Part shown: one piece after another, positions 1 through 7,514 of the stretch
Position numbering within the stretch: the stretch's first letter is position 1
How the letters are laid out: every line of letters begins with the position of its first letter
Assembly: GCA_023485685.1 (NCBI GenBank)
Contig: JAMCZK010000020.1
Span: forward strand, 1-44,939
Direction of reading: 5' to 3'
From: Chloroflexota bacterium
GTDB taxonomy: Bacteria > Chloroflexota > Anaerolineae > Anaerolineales > UBA11579
DNA: 44,939 nt
Notes under the pieces: model-generated
What the model saw: only the letters and a program-made list of their open reading frames with translations
Told to the model about the DNA's origin: nothing
The model's database searches: none
Made by a program: the position numbers and the translations under genes

Positions 1-459
1 CATGGCTGAAATGTAACCAGCAATGAAAGCAATTTGAGCATCCTGGCCACTGCCCAGCGGTAGGCTAATTAAATTGGCTATACTTCCTTCGCTAGAAAAA
101 CCTAAGGCAATAACCTGTGCCTGCGGGGCAGCCGCGGCCAGCGTTGCCGCGCCCGGGTCCGGCGCCAAGACGATGAGCTTTGCCAGTGATGCGGGCAGTT
201 CAGCAGGGTTCAACAGAGAGCGCTGCTCGAATTGCATTCCAGCGCCTGAGGCATAGGCAGAGGCGAGTTCGGAGGCGACTGCGACCAAACTGGCGTCGCT
301 TTCCGGAGGCGCCAGCAGAAGAACGAGGGGATCTGCAGGCGTAGGAGTTGGGCTGGGCAATGCTGTCACTGTTGCGGTCGGGACTGCCTGGGCACACCCA
401 ACGAGGACAAACGCGAAAAAAGTAGTCAGGAAAAATGAGATCGGTTTACTCATTGTCAT
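1..459 (-). CDS. Lipoprotein, N-terminal part (runs off left edge)
   Basis: The gene is read on the minus strand and continues beyond base 1, so only 153 N-terminal residues are visible. Residues 1-21 form a signal peptide ending in a lipobox (LVGC, lipidated Cys at residue 22), followed by a Thr/Pro-rich spacer typical of surface lipoproteins. An ATG at 459 has a GGTGG-type ribosome site 8 bases upstream; a second ATG at 453 is possible. The last visible stretch (DAQIAFIAGYISAM) resembles the segment before the ligand site of BMP-family (basic membrane protein) substrate-binding lipoproteins. This suggests a periplasmic-binding protein for an ABC importer, but the defining part lies outside the window. 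The lipoprotein call is firm and the family call is tentative. It is divergent from the DUF389 gene. Confidence 0.7.
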   Translation of the reverse strand, partial: MTMSKPISFFLTTFFAFVLVGCAQAVPTATVTALPSPTPTPADPLVLLLAPPESDASLVAVASELASAYASGAGMQFEQRSLLNPAELPASLAKLIVLAPDPGAATLAAAAPQAQVIALGFSSEGSIANLISLPLGSGQDAQIAFIAGYISAM

Positions 460-508
460 GGAACGAACCACCTATCCTTTTTCCGAAAATCCATAAAAGT
501 GCGTCCTG

Positions 509-514
509 TATAAT
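509..514 (+). promoter_or_regulatory. -10 element (TATAAT) upstream of DUF389 gene
   Basis: A perfect TATAAT lies 33 bases before the ATG at 547 in the divergent intergenic region. No convincing -35 was found, so this is a partial promoter call. Confidence 0.4.
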
Positions 515-546
515 ACCGCGCAAGCGCGAACTCTATACAACCTCAG

Positions 547-1728
547 ATGAACCTGCCCCCAAATCAAACGCAACCCGATGACGACCCCCGGCTCCCAGCC
601 GCGCGCCGGCGCCAGGCGCAACGTGGTCTATTTGGGCCGCTGACGGTTGATGAGCGCAGTCAAGCGCTCGAGAGGGTGGTGCGGCGGGCGGCGTCCGGCG
701 TCGATTTTTTCTTGTATTCGTTCTTCTCAGGGGCCGTAATCGGGTTGGCGCTGCTGCTCGATTCCCCATTTCTGGTTCTGCTTGGCGTGTTTATCGCGCC
801 TTTGATGGCGCCTGCGGTTGGCGTTGCGCTGGGGGTGGCCCTCGGCTCCGCCCGCCACTTCGGCCGCAGTGTCCTGGCTTTGCTGGTTAGCGCCCTATCG
901 GTGTTCGCGACGGGTTGGTTAGCTGGACAAGCTACGCAATACGGCGCAAATGGCGAAGTCGTTCAGGCGTATATTTACGCACAATTTCAGTGGCCTGCGC
1001 TCGTTCTGCTTGCGCTTGCCGGAGCGCTTATTGCTTCTGGGCTAATACGCGAAGGGCAAACTCCCGATGTGCCAAGCTTTCTGCTAAGCCTCGGGCTCTT
1101 TGTTCCCCTGAGTGCGGCGGGATTTGGCCTGGGCAGCGGACTTCCTTTTCTGTGGCCTGATGGGCTGGTGGTATTTTTCATCTACCTGGCCTGGGCCACG
1201 CTGTGTGGAGCAATTACTCTTGCAGTGATCGGGTTCCGGCCACCCACCCCGTTTGGTTATTCCCTGGGCGCAGCCATCCTGCTGGCGGGGATTCTGGTTT
1301 TCGTCGGCTTTACCGGGGCCGGAGCGGTGTTCGGCGCCCGTATCGGATTACCAAGCTTAACGCCTACCGCAACGCTTCCCCCGACCTTAACGCCAACAGC
1401 CAGCCGCACGCCCACCCCCAGCCAGACTGCCACTGCCACGCGAACAAGGACGCCAACTCCTTCGCTCACCCCGACACCTACCCCAGCCCCAATCATTGCG
1501 GTGATTGATGCCGAAGAGGGTACCGGGGTCTTCGTGCGGGCCGAACCCGCTGGGAAAGGCATCACCACATTGTTGAACGGCACGATTGTGCACTTGCTAG
1601 ATGAACCACCGGTGGAATCAGGCGGTGTGCTCTGGCTGCACATCTACATGCCAAACCGTGACGAATTCGGGTGGATTCTTCAGGGGTTATTGTCTACAGC
1701 CACGCCGCAAATCACGGTTACACCTTAG
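547..1728 (+). CDS. DUF389 membrane protein with C-terminal SH3-like domain
   Basis: This is a 393-residue integral membrane protein. Residues about 45-270 carry roughly eight hydrophobic segments. The first of these (LLLDSPFLVLLGVFIAPLMAPAVGVALG) has the IAPLMxP signature of DUF389 proteins, a family of unknown transport or regulatory role. Residues about 275-315 are a Thr/Pro repeat linker. Residues about 317-390 look like a small SH3-type beta domain (GVFVRAEP...LLNGTIVHLL...WLHIYM...GWILQGLL), a fold often used to bind cell wall or peptide. The linker plus SH3 tail is additional to the DUF389 core, so the tail probably projects outside the membrane. No strong ribosome site precedes the ATG. 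The role is unknown; the family assignment is good. Confidence 0.75.
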   Translation: MNLPPNQTQPDDDPRLPAARRRQAQRGLFGPLTVDERSQALERVVRRAASGVDFFLYSFFSGAVIGLALLLDSPFLVLLGVFIAPLMAPAVGVALGVALGSARHFGRSVLALLVSALSVFATGWLAGQATQYGANGEVVQAYIYAQFQWPALVLLALAGALIASGLIREGQTPDVPSFLLSLGLFVPLSAAGFGLGSGLPFLWPDGLVVFFIYLAWATLCGAITLAVIGFRPPTPFGYSLGAAILLAGILVFVGFTGAGAVFGARIGLPSLTPTATLPPTLTPTASRTPTPSQTATATRTRTPTPSLTPTPTPAPIIAVIDAEEGTGVFVRAEPAGKGITTLLNGTIVHLLDEPPVESGGVLWLHIYMPNRDEFGWILQGLLSTATPQITVTP

Positions 1729-1949
1729 AGTTTGAGGGAAATAGTGCCGAAGAACCATAAATTGACGAAACATTCTCAAATGAGAAGATTGCTCGCTTCG
1801 CTCGCAATGATGGACAGGTTAGAAACCTATCCCAACAAAAATTACGTCAACTGGCCGAGACGCTTCCGGGTGGACTCGGCAGGATCTGTTGTCTACGGCT
1901 ACCCCTCAAATAACGGTTGCCACTTGAAGGCTGCGAAAAGGGAAATCAA

Positions 1950-2006
1950 ACCACGGAGACACTGAGTCACGGAGTTTTTCCCCTTTTTCCTCCGTGTCTC
2001 CGTGGT
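1950..2006. repeat. CACGGAG-type palindromic repeat
   Basis: Perfect 13-bp arms ACCACGGAGACAC (1950-1962) and GTGTCTCCGTGGT (1994-2006) flank a 31-base loop that contains a further CACGGAG. Similar CACGGAGACACGGAG elements are dispersed in many environmental bacterial genomes; their function is unknown. Confidence 0.65.
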
Positions 2007-2021
2007 AAATTCCAATCCATC

Positions 2022-2030
2022 TGGTACAAT
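2022..2030 (+). promoter_or_regulatory. Extended -10 promoter of rplI
   Basis: TGGTACAAT matches an extended -10 (TGnTAtAAT) 57 bases before the rplI start. It follows the CACGGAG palindrome directly. No -35 box is obvious, as is common for extended -10 promoters. A near-identical TGTTACAAT precedes the gene at 32597. Confidence 0.45.
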
Positions 2031-2087
2031 AGCGACCGTCTTGTGACAGATCGTCCCCAAGCTTATTCTTAAAAAGAAGGAACAGCA

Positions 2088-2675
2088 ATGCAAGTTTTAT
2101 TACTGGAAGACATATACAAACTGGGCCACGCCGGCCAGGTGAAGAAAGTTGCCAATGGTTACGGGCGAAATTTCCTGATCCCGCAAGGATTGGCTACCCG
2201 CGCCACCAAGGGCGCATTGCAGCAAGCTGAACGCATCGCCGCCGATGCTGACAAGAAGCGCACGGCCTTGAATGCGGAGATGAGCGCGGTGGCCGAGAAA
2301 TTCGTCGGCCTGCAATTATTCTTTCCCGCGCGGGCCGGGGAGACAGGTAAGCTGTATGGATCGGTAACGACCCAAATGCTGGCCGACCAGATCGGCGAAA
2401 AAATCGGCCTGAAAATCGACAAGCGCCAAATCCATGGACAACCCCTGCGTTTGCTGGGTATGCACAAGATAGGCGTTCGCCTGACCATGGATATCATTCC
2501 CCAGTTCGAAGTGATCGTCTATCGCGAGGGTGAAAGTCCCGAAAACTATATGGTGGCCGCCGAGCAACTGGCTGCCGCCGCTGAAGCCGCCCAACAGCCC
2601 AAAGCTGCTGAAGCCGCGAAGCCCGAAACGGCACCTGAGGCGGCTGAGGAACAGCAACCAGAAGGAAGGAAGTAG
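2088..2675 (+). CDS. rplI: Ribosomal protein bL9 with long acidic tail
   Basis: Residues 1-48 are the bL9 N-terminal domain that binds 23S rRNA (MQVLLLEDIYKLG, GQVKKVANGYGRNFLIPQGLA). A charged helix follows at about 50-80 and the C-terminal domain at about 85-148 (LYGSVTTQMLADQI, QPLRLLGMHKIGVRLTMDI). The family is usually about 148 residues. Here it is 195 because of a 45-residue Ala/Glu/Gln/Pro-rich tail after residue 150, probably disordered. A good ribosome site (AAGGA) precedes the ATG. The gene is monocistronic: its own promoter region is upstream and a hairpin follows. It acts in the L1-stalk region of the large subunit. Confidence 0.96.
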   Translation: MQVLLLEDIYKLGHAGQVKKVANGYGRNFLIPQGLATRATKGALQQAERIAADADKKRTALNAEMSAVAEKFVGLQLFFPARAGETGKLYGSVTTQMLADQIGEKIGLKIDKRQIHGQPLRLLGMHKIGVRLTMDIIPQFEVIVYREGESPENYMVAAEQLAAAAEAAQQPKAAEAAKPETAPEAAEEQQPEGRK

Positions 2676-2714
2676 GCTGTTCCCTACCCTGCAAACAGCG
2701 AAAACAAGGATTCA

Positions 2715-2757
2715 ATCAGCCTGCCGCCCGGAAAAGCCGCAGGCTGATTTCTTTCTT
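2715..2757 (+). terminator. Rho-independent terminator after rplI
   Basis: Perfect 10-bp stem ATCAGCCTGC (2715-2724) / GCAGGCTGAT (2739-2748), followed by TTCTTTCTT. Confidence 0.75.
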
Positions 2758-2760
2758 AGA

Positions 2761-2766
2761 TACAAT
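2761..2766 (+). promoter_or_regulatory. -10 element of RodZ-like gene; probably leaderless
   Basis: TACAAT ends only 10 bases before the ATG at 2777, and no ribosome site lies between. The transcript would start at or very near the initiation codon. Confidence 0.4.
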
Positions 2767-2776
2767 TTCCGTCCGT

Positions 2777-4087
2777 ATGAATTCTAAAGATATAGGCCAA
2801 AAACTGCGCCAAGCCCGCCAACAGCGGGGCCTTGAGGTGGCGGAAGCTGCAAAAGCTACGCGCATCCGCAGCCACTATTTGCGTGCACTGGAGGAAGGGG
2901 ACTTTGGGGAACTGCCCTCCCCGGCGCAAGTGCGCGGCTTCCTACGGACCTATGCAAAATATCTAGGGCTTGATGTGCAAGAACTGTTTGACTGGCTCAA
3001 TCCTCCGAAGCAAGAAACTTCCGAATCTGCATTGCATACTGAACCCACTAAAAAATCTTCGGAAACTCAGGATCAAGCACAGGCGACGTTCGCGAGCATC
3101 GGAGCGGACTTACGGAAGCGCCGCGAGAATCTTCAACTGACACATGAGGAAATCGAAACCAGCACCCACTTGCCGGCTCATTACCTGCAGCGGCTCGAAA
3201 ATGGAGATTTCGACAAATTTCCATCCCCTTCGCAAGCGCGAGGCATGCTGGGATCCTATGCCGAGTTCCTCGGCCTTGAAAGCGAAGGGTTGCTGGCGCG
3301 TTATGCCGAAGCTGTGCAGCAGCGTTTCCTGGCCAAGCAAGCTGCGAAGCCGGCCAAACCAAGACGCGAGCACCCCAAGCTGATCTTTCGCATGCCCGAA
3401 TGGCTGGCTCCCCTGCTTTCACGGGATATCGTGTTCGGTGGAATAGCAGGCTTGTTCCTACTCCTATTCGTAGTCTGGAGTATCGGGCGCATCGCTGTGG
3501 CGGCTGCCGGACAAACGCCCGAACCGACCGCGCCGCCTCTCATCGGATTGTTGCTGCCCAGCCAAGTTTCACCACTAACAGCAACCGGAACGCCGGCAAG
3601 CGGGGTGAGTGAATCCATCAATCTGCTTGGACAAGTAACCGCTACGCCCGGCTTGTTGGGGGAGGCCACCGTCCAAGCCGGCGTGTTCGGCAATATTTCT
3701 GTGCGACTGATCGCCACTCAGCGCACCTGGATGCGCGTGATCGTGGATGGGCGAGTGGAGTTCGAAGGCCGCACTCTTCCCGGGCAGAGCTATTCTTTCA
3801 CGGCCATCAACCAAATCGTTTTGCTCACCGGCAACGGGTCGGCTTTGCGGGCCTTTTTGAATGAACAAGACTTGGGCATTATCGGTCTTTACGGTGAAGT
3901 CGTAGAAGTAGTGTTCTCCGGCGAAGGGGCAGCGACCCCCACTGTATCGCCCACACCGACCATCGATCCAGGCATTCTTACAGCAACAGCGGAGAGTGCG
4001 CTGACCCCAAGCGCCACGCCCACTGCGACGGCCACGCCAAGCCCCCTACCGACATCCACGATTGACCCGAGCGGCAACGCCCCGTAG
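2777..4087 (+). CDS. RodZ-like membrane protein with two tandem HTH domains
   Basis: 436 residues. Two Cro/CI-type helix-turn-helix domains lie in tandem: residues 5-66 (IGQKLRQARQQRGLEVAEAA ... GFLRTYAKYLGLD) and 108-168 (IGADLRKRRENLQLTHEEIE ... GSYAEFLGLE). A basic linker is followed by one transmembrane segment at about 218-243. A beta-rich DUF4115/RodZ C-terminal domain spans about 305-375 (ISVRLIATQRTWMRVIVDGRVEFEGRTLPG), and the protein ends in a Thr/Pro-rich tail. RodZ anchors MreB and shapes the cell; canonical RodZ has one cytoplasmic HTH, so the duplication is unusual. The gene abuts rimO, with its stop one base before the next ATG, suggesting co-transcription. The architecture is clear; the role in cell shape is inferred. 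Confidence 0.85.
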   Translation: MNSKDIGQKLRQARQQRGLEVAEAAKATRIRSHYLRALEEGDFGELPSPAQVRGFLRTYAKYLGLDVQELFDWLNPPKQETSESALHTEPTKKSSETQDQAQATFASIGADLRKRRENLQLTHEEIETSTHLPAHYLQRLENGDFDKFPSPSQARGMLGSYAEFLGLESEGLLARYAEAVQQRFLAKQAAKPAKPRREHPKLIFRMPEWLAPLLSRDIVFGGIAGLFLLLFVVWSIGRIAVAAAGQTPEPTAPPLIGLLLPSQVSPLTATGTPASGVSESINLLGQVTATPGLLGEATVQAGVFGNISVRLIATQRTWMRVIVDGRVEFEGRTLPGQSYSFTAINQIVLLTGNGSALRAFLNEQDLGIIGLYGEVVEVVFSGEGAATPTVSPTPTIDPGILTATAESALTPSATPTATATPSPLPTSTIDPSGNAP

Positions 4088-4088
4088 A

Positions 4089-5528
4089 ATGAGCGCCCAA
4101 ATGGTTCGCCCGAAAACTTTCCATCTGGTTTCCCTTGGTTGCGCAAAGAACACCGTCGATTCCGAATCGATGGCGCAGTTGATGGCCCGTGATGGCTACC
4201 AGGCCCGCGTTGATCCCAACCAAGCCGAGGTGCTCATCGTCAACACTTGTGGCTTCATCGGACCTGCCCGCGACGAGTCCTATCAGGTGCTCGGCGAATT
4301 GGCAGTTAAGAAGCGCCCCGATCAATGGCTGATCGCGGCCGGCTGCCTCAGCCAACGCTATGGCGCCGAGGTGATCCAACATGTGCCCGGCGTAGATGGT
4401 TTGTTGGGAACCCGGCGCTGGATGGATATTCTCGATCTAGTCGGAAAACTTCGCCGACGAACCAATCCCGAGCCTCTGTATCATCTCCCCGACCAGGCAA
4501 TTACCGTGGGCCGAGATGAAGGGAATGTGCTGCGCGTAGCAAAACAGGGCTGTAGTGCGTACCTCAAAATCGCCGACGGCTGTCGCCGCCCCTGCGCCTT
4601 CTGTGCTATCCCATTGATTAAAGGAACACTCATCAGCCGGCCAATGGAGAATATACTTGCAGAAGCGCGCGCCTTGCAAGCCGCGGGGGTACGTGAAATC
4701 ATCTTGATTGCCCAAGACATAACCGATTGGGGCCATGAGCTCGGCCAGCGAGAGGGTTTATCCACGTTGCTGGAAGCACTGGTACGCGAAACCCCTGAGA
4801 TCGACTGGATCCGCATCCTGTACAACTTTCCAGGCTCTGTCACCGACCGCCAAATTGAAACCATGGCGGTGCACAATCAGCTCATCCCTTATTTTGACAT
4901 GCCCCTACAGCATGCGCACCCGGATACACTGCGGCGAATGCGGCGCCCAGCCAATATGGATTGGGTGTATCGCACGCTGGAAAAAATGCGCTCAGCCCTT
5001 CCGGGTCTCGCCCTGCGGTCAACTTTCATCGTCGGCTATCCCGGCGAAACGGAGGAAGAATTCCAAACCCTGCTGGATTTCGTCGAAGAAATCCGCTTCG
5101 ATCGCTTGGGCGTATTTACATTCTCGTTCGAACCGGGGACAACCAGTGAACCGTTAGGTGATCCCATTCCTCAGGATGTAAAAGAGGAACGCAAGGATCG
5201 TTTGATGAGGCTGCAGCAACGCATCTCATTGGAAAAGAATCAAGAACTGGTGGGCAAAACTTTGGATGTGTTAATCGAAGGCCAGGGGCAATACGAGGAA
5301 TGCGGGGAAACCACCGCGGGTAAAGCGATAGCAGTTGGACGCAGCTATCGAGATGCACCGGAGATAGATGGCTTGGTGTTTGTCGAGGGAAGCCCACCCC
5401 TCGGTGAAATCGTACCGGTACGGATCACAGGCGCAATGCCCTATGATCTTAGTGGAGCGGTGGATACGGGGCGAAATATTATTACGCTTGAAGGCTTAAG
5501 CGAATCTGCGATGGCCAAACAAAGTTAG
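4089..5528 (+). CDS. rimO: Ribosomal protein uS12 methylthiotransferase RimO
   Basis: 479 residues from the ATG at 4089, chosen over an upstream TTG at 4062 that would overlap the previous gene. An ATG at 4101 is also possible. The N-terminal UPF0004 domain carries the three cysteines of the auxiliary iron-sulfur cluster (C18 in SLGCAKN, C54 in VNTCGFI, C86 in AAGCLSQ). The radical SAM core has CxxxCxxC at C165, C169 and C172 (DGCRRPCAFC). A TRAM domain follows after about residue 385. RimO adds a methylthio group to the conserved aspartate of ribosomal protein uS12. The SLGCAKN start and cluster spacing favour RimO over MiaB. It ends at a strong terminator. Confidence 0.95.
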   Translation: MSAQMVRPKTFHLVSLGCAKNTVDSESMAQLMARDGYQARVDPNQAEVLIVNTCGFIGPARDESYQVLGELAVKKRPDQWLIAAGCLSQRYGAEVIQHVPGVDGLLGTRRWMDILDLVGKLRRRTNPEPLYHLPDQAITVGRDEGNVLRVAKQGCSAYLKIADGCRRPCAFCAIPLIKGTLISRPMENILAEARALQAAGVREIILIAQDITDWGHELGQREGLSTLLEALVRETPEIDWIRILYNFPGSVTDRQIETMAVHNQLIPYFDMPLQHAHPDTLRRMRRPANMDWVYRTLEKMRSALPGLALRSTFIVGYPGETEEEFQTLLDFVEEIRFDRLGVFTFSFEPGTTSEPLGDPIPQDVKEERKDRLMRLQQRISLEKNQELVGKTLDVLIEGQGQYEECGETTAGKAIAVGRSYRDAPEIDGLVFVEGSPPLGEIVPVRITGAMPYDLSGAVDTGRNIITLEGLSESAMAKQS

Positions 5529-5555
5529 GCGCTACCCGGTTCTGTATAGAAACGA

Positions 5556-5583
5556 AAGGAACCCCGCTGAAGCGGGGTTCCTT
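5556..5583. terminator. Strong terminator between convergent rimO and SIMPL genes
   Basis: Perfect 13-bp stem AAGGAACCCCGCT / AGCGGGGTTCCTT with a 2-base spacer. Its position between convergent genes means it may serve both strands. Confidence 0.85.
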
Positions 5584-5603
5584 GTCTCGTGAGCCTGTTT
5601 TTT

Positions 5604-6350
5604 TTATTGGATCGCGTAAGTGATATACACTTCAGCGCTTACCGTGATTTGGCCGGGCACAATGCTAGTCGCAGCTCCCGCTTGTGCCCCACCACCGCCG
5701 CCGCCCAAGCCATAGTAAGGCGGGTAATAGTAGCCGGTATCAGTGTAGCTGACACTAATGATGTCACCCAGCGTAACTTCTGTGGCAGATGCCAAGGCTT
5801 GCGCCTCGGACTTGGCATCCTCAACAGCCATATCGCGGGCTTGCGCCAGAGCAGTATCTTTGTTCTCGAGATCGAAGGTGACACCCCAGATCGAGTTTGC
5901 TCCGGCGCTGATGGCAGAATCCAGCAACTCACCCATGTTAGCGAGATCGCGGGCAGTTACGTTGACTGTATTGTCCACCGAGTATTTCTTGCCATCAACC
6001 AGACCCGTCAGTGGGTCGTAGTTGTCCATGGTGTAGACACTAAAGTTCGAGGTCTGCATATCCTCTGGAGCGACACCGGCCTCAGACAAGGAAGCCATTA
6101 CAGCGGCCACCTGGTCTGCGTTTTCCTGTACCGCTTGAGAGACGTCGGTAGCCTCGGTGTGCACGCCGATCGTCACGTAGGCCACATCGGGCGGCAGGAC
6201 CACCTGGCCGCGGCCATTCACCGAAAGACCGGCTGCGGTTGCACCATTACCATAACTCGGAACCACGGCGGTGGTCCCGTTGCAGCCGGCTAAGATAAGT
6301 GCTGTCGCAGCCAAAACCAAAACAATAAGTAACAAGTTTTTCTTCAACAT
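5604..6350 (-). CDS. SIMPL-domain (DUF541) lipoprotein
   Basis: 248 residues. The signal peptide ends in LILAGC, with the lipidated cysteine at residue 23. The rest is a SIMPL/DUF541 domain: GLSVNGRGQVVLPPDVAYVTIGVHTEATDVSQAVQ at the start, then ISAGANSIWGVTFDLENKD and LAQARDMAVEDAKSEAQALA, with a Gly-rich loop near the end. This family occurs in many envelopes; some members oligomerise into large channels or assist stress tolerance, but the biochemical role here is unknown. A GGAG ribosome site sits 8 bases before the ATG. The gene stands alone between a terminator and a gap. Confidence 0.85.
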   Translation of the reverse strand: MLKKNLLLIVLVLAATALILAGCNGTTAVVPSYGNGATAAGLSVNGRGQVVLPPDVAYVTIGVHTEATDVSQAVQENADQVAAVMASLSEAGVAPEDMQTSNFSVYTMDNYDPLTGLVDGKKYSVDNTVNVTARDLANMGELLDSAISAGANSIWGVTFDLENKDTALAQARDMAVEDAKSEAQALASATEVTLGDIISVSYTDTGYYYPPYYGLGGGGGGAQAGAATSIVPGQITVSAEVYITYAIQ

Positions 6351-6464
6351 AGAGTCTCCATTCTGGAAATCAAATTTGCAGGCGAGGCCCGGGTGGGCAT
6401 ACCCGCTTATGGTGGTTAACGAATTATCGCGCAGAAAGTTCCCGTTCCCTAAGAAATGGCAAGG

Positions 6465-7463
6465 TCAAAATCCGTTCGAATTGACTGACTGCTTTTCGCG
6501 TTTTACTTTCTCAATCCAGGCAAACTGCTGATAAGTTCCACCGCTTGGGCGTTCTATCGGAGAAATATCTACTGGCGTCTCCAATGGCTGGGGAATTAGT
6601 AATACGTCCCCATCGGAGACCGTATCGTTGGGGCTCAAACCGTTGAACTCGAGAATCACACGCCATTTTAGCGGATCGCCATAATAATGAAGGGCCAGGG
6701 TTCCCAGGTCGTCATCGACAGCAACGGTGTGGTGCGCCATCCGAATTCCCCAACCTCCCATGACAGTCAGGTAGGCATTCACCGTGGCTGGATTATTCAG
6801 GTTGGGCTGAGGCGCATGGTTAAAATAAGCCCAAGCACGTATGCGGCTGACGGTCTGAGAATCCAGAGTGAAATCCAGGATGGGTGACCAGGCGCCGCTG
6901 CCATAGGGAGCCGTGGGCAGCGATTGTTGGGTCAGGATGCCACAGCATGGGGTGTTACCATCTTCCTGGTTGCGGCTCCAGGCTTCCATGAACTGGGCGT
7001 GAGTCCAAGCTTTACGGAAGCCCTGGCTGCGGCGCGTGTCTTTCCAGAGCGGGTCATTAACGAAAATGTGCTCATCATCTGTGCCGACAATGACAACAAA
7101 ATGGGGGCCTTCGAAAGTATTTTGGGTTGAAATACCGGGATTAATTTGTGACCAAGCCCCATAGTGAATCAGGGCAATAATCCCCTTTCCCCGGCGGACG
7201 GCTTCGAGGAGTTGGGCCAGCGTCCAGCGGCCGAAGTAATCAAACGGCACCCCGTAGCTGAGCGCGACGCGCATAAGCTGCGCCACGCTGACGTAGTTGT
7301 TGGGCTTGGCACCGGTCTTGGCGTATACGGCATTAGTGGACACGTTGAACCCGAACGCCTGTAGGAGCATCGCTAGACAAGCCGGCCCGCAATCGTTGCG
7401 GAATTCATTGGCGTCCGCGTCGTACTGGGACTTATAGGGAACCGAAGGAATGATGACACCCAT
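6465..7463 (-). CDS. C39-like cysteine peptidase domain with C-terminal LysM
   Basis: 332 residues. Residues 1-145 match the C39/papain-like fold. The catalytic triad is visible: Cys25 or its neighbour Cys29 in RNDCGPACLAM, His121 in EGPHFVVIVG, and Asp137 in FVNDPLW. A central beta domain follows at about 185-255. A LysM domain is at about 245-300 (DLGTLALHYYGDPLKWRVILEFNGL) and would bind glycan. No signal peptide is present, so export would need another route or the protein is cytoplasmic; the LysM argues for the envelope. The start at 7463 has no clear ribosome site. The next gene upstream on this strand encodes another LysM protein. The substrate is unknown. Confidence 0.75.
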   Translation of the reverse strand: MGVIIPSVPYKSQYDADANEFRNDCGPACLAMLLQAFGFNVSTNAVYAKTGAKPNNYVSVAQLMRVALSYGVPFDYFGRWTLAQLLEAVRRGKGIIALIHYGAWSQINPGISTQNTFEGPHFVVIVGTDDEHIFVNDPLWKDTRRSQGFRKAWTHAQFMEAWSRNQEDGNTPCCGILTQQSLPTAPYGSGAWSPILDFTLDSQTVSRIRAWAYFNHAPQPNLNNPATVNAYLTVMGGWGIRMAHHTVAVDDDLGTLALHYYGDPLKWRVILEFNGLSPNDTVSDGDVLLIPQPLETPVDISPIERPSGGTYQQFAWIEKVKREKQSVNSNGF

Positions 7464-7514
7464 GGCTCAATGCCAAGTGCAAGGATTGGGCCAAAATGGG
7501 TATTTGGCTATTTG

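Larger units (their letters stand above)
1729..2087. other. Intergenic, repeat-bearing, no credible gene
   Basis: Apart from the repeats noted separately, this holds only the rplI promoter region. Bases 1785-1811 (GATTGCTCGCTTCGCTCGCAATGA core) are a remnant of the GCAATGA-type interspersed repeat that recurs near 20.5 kb. A 77-codon open frame (1732-1965) reads straight through these repeats and has no recognisable protein character. Confidence 0.5.

Noticed and set aside
1732-1965. A 77-codon frame after the DUF389 gene
   Set aside because: It runs through repeat sequence (GCTCGCTTCGCTCGC and CACGGAG) and resembles no protein.
5589-6293. A 234-codon open frame on the plus strand
   Set aside because: It is antisense to the SIMPL lipoprotein, which has a signal peptide, ribosome site and family motifs; the plus frame has none.
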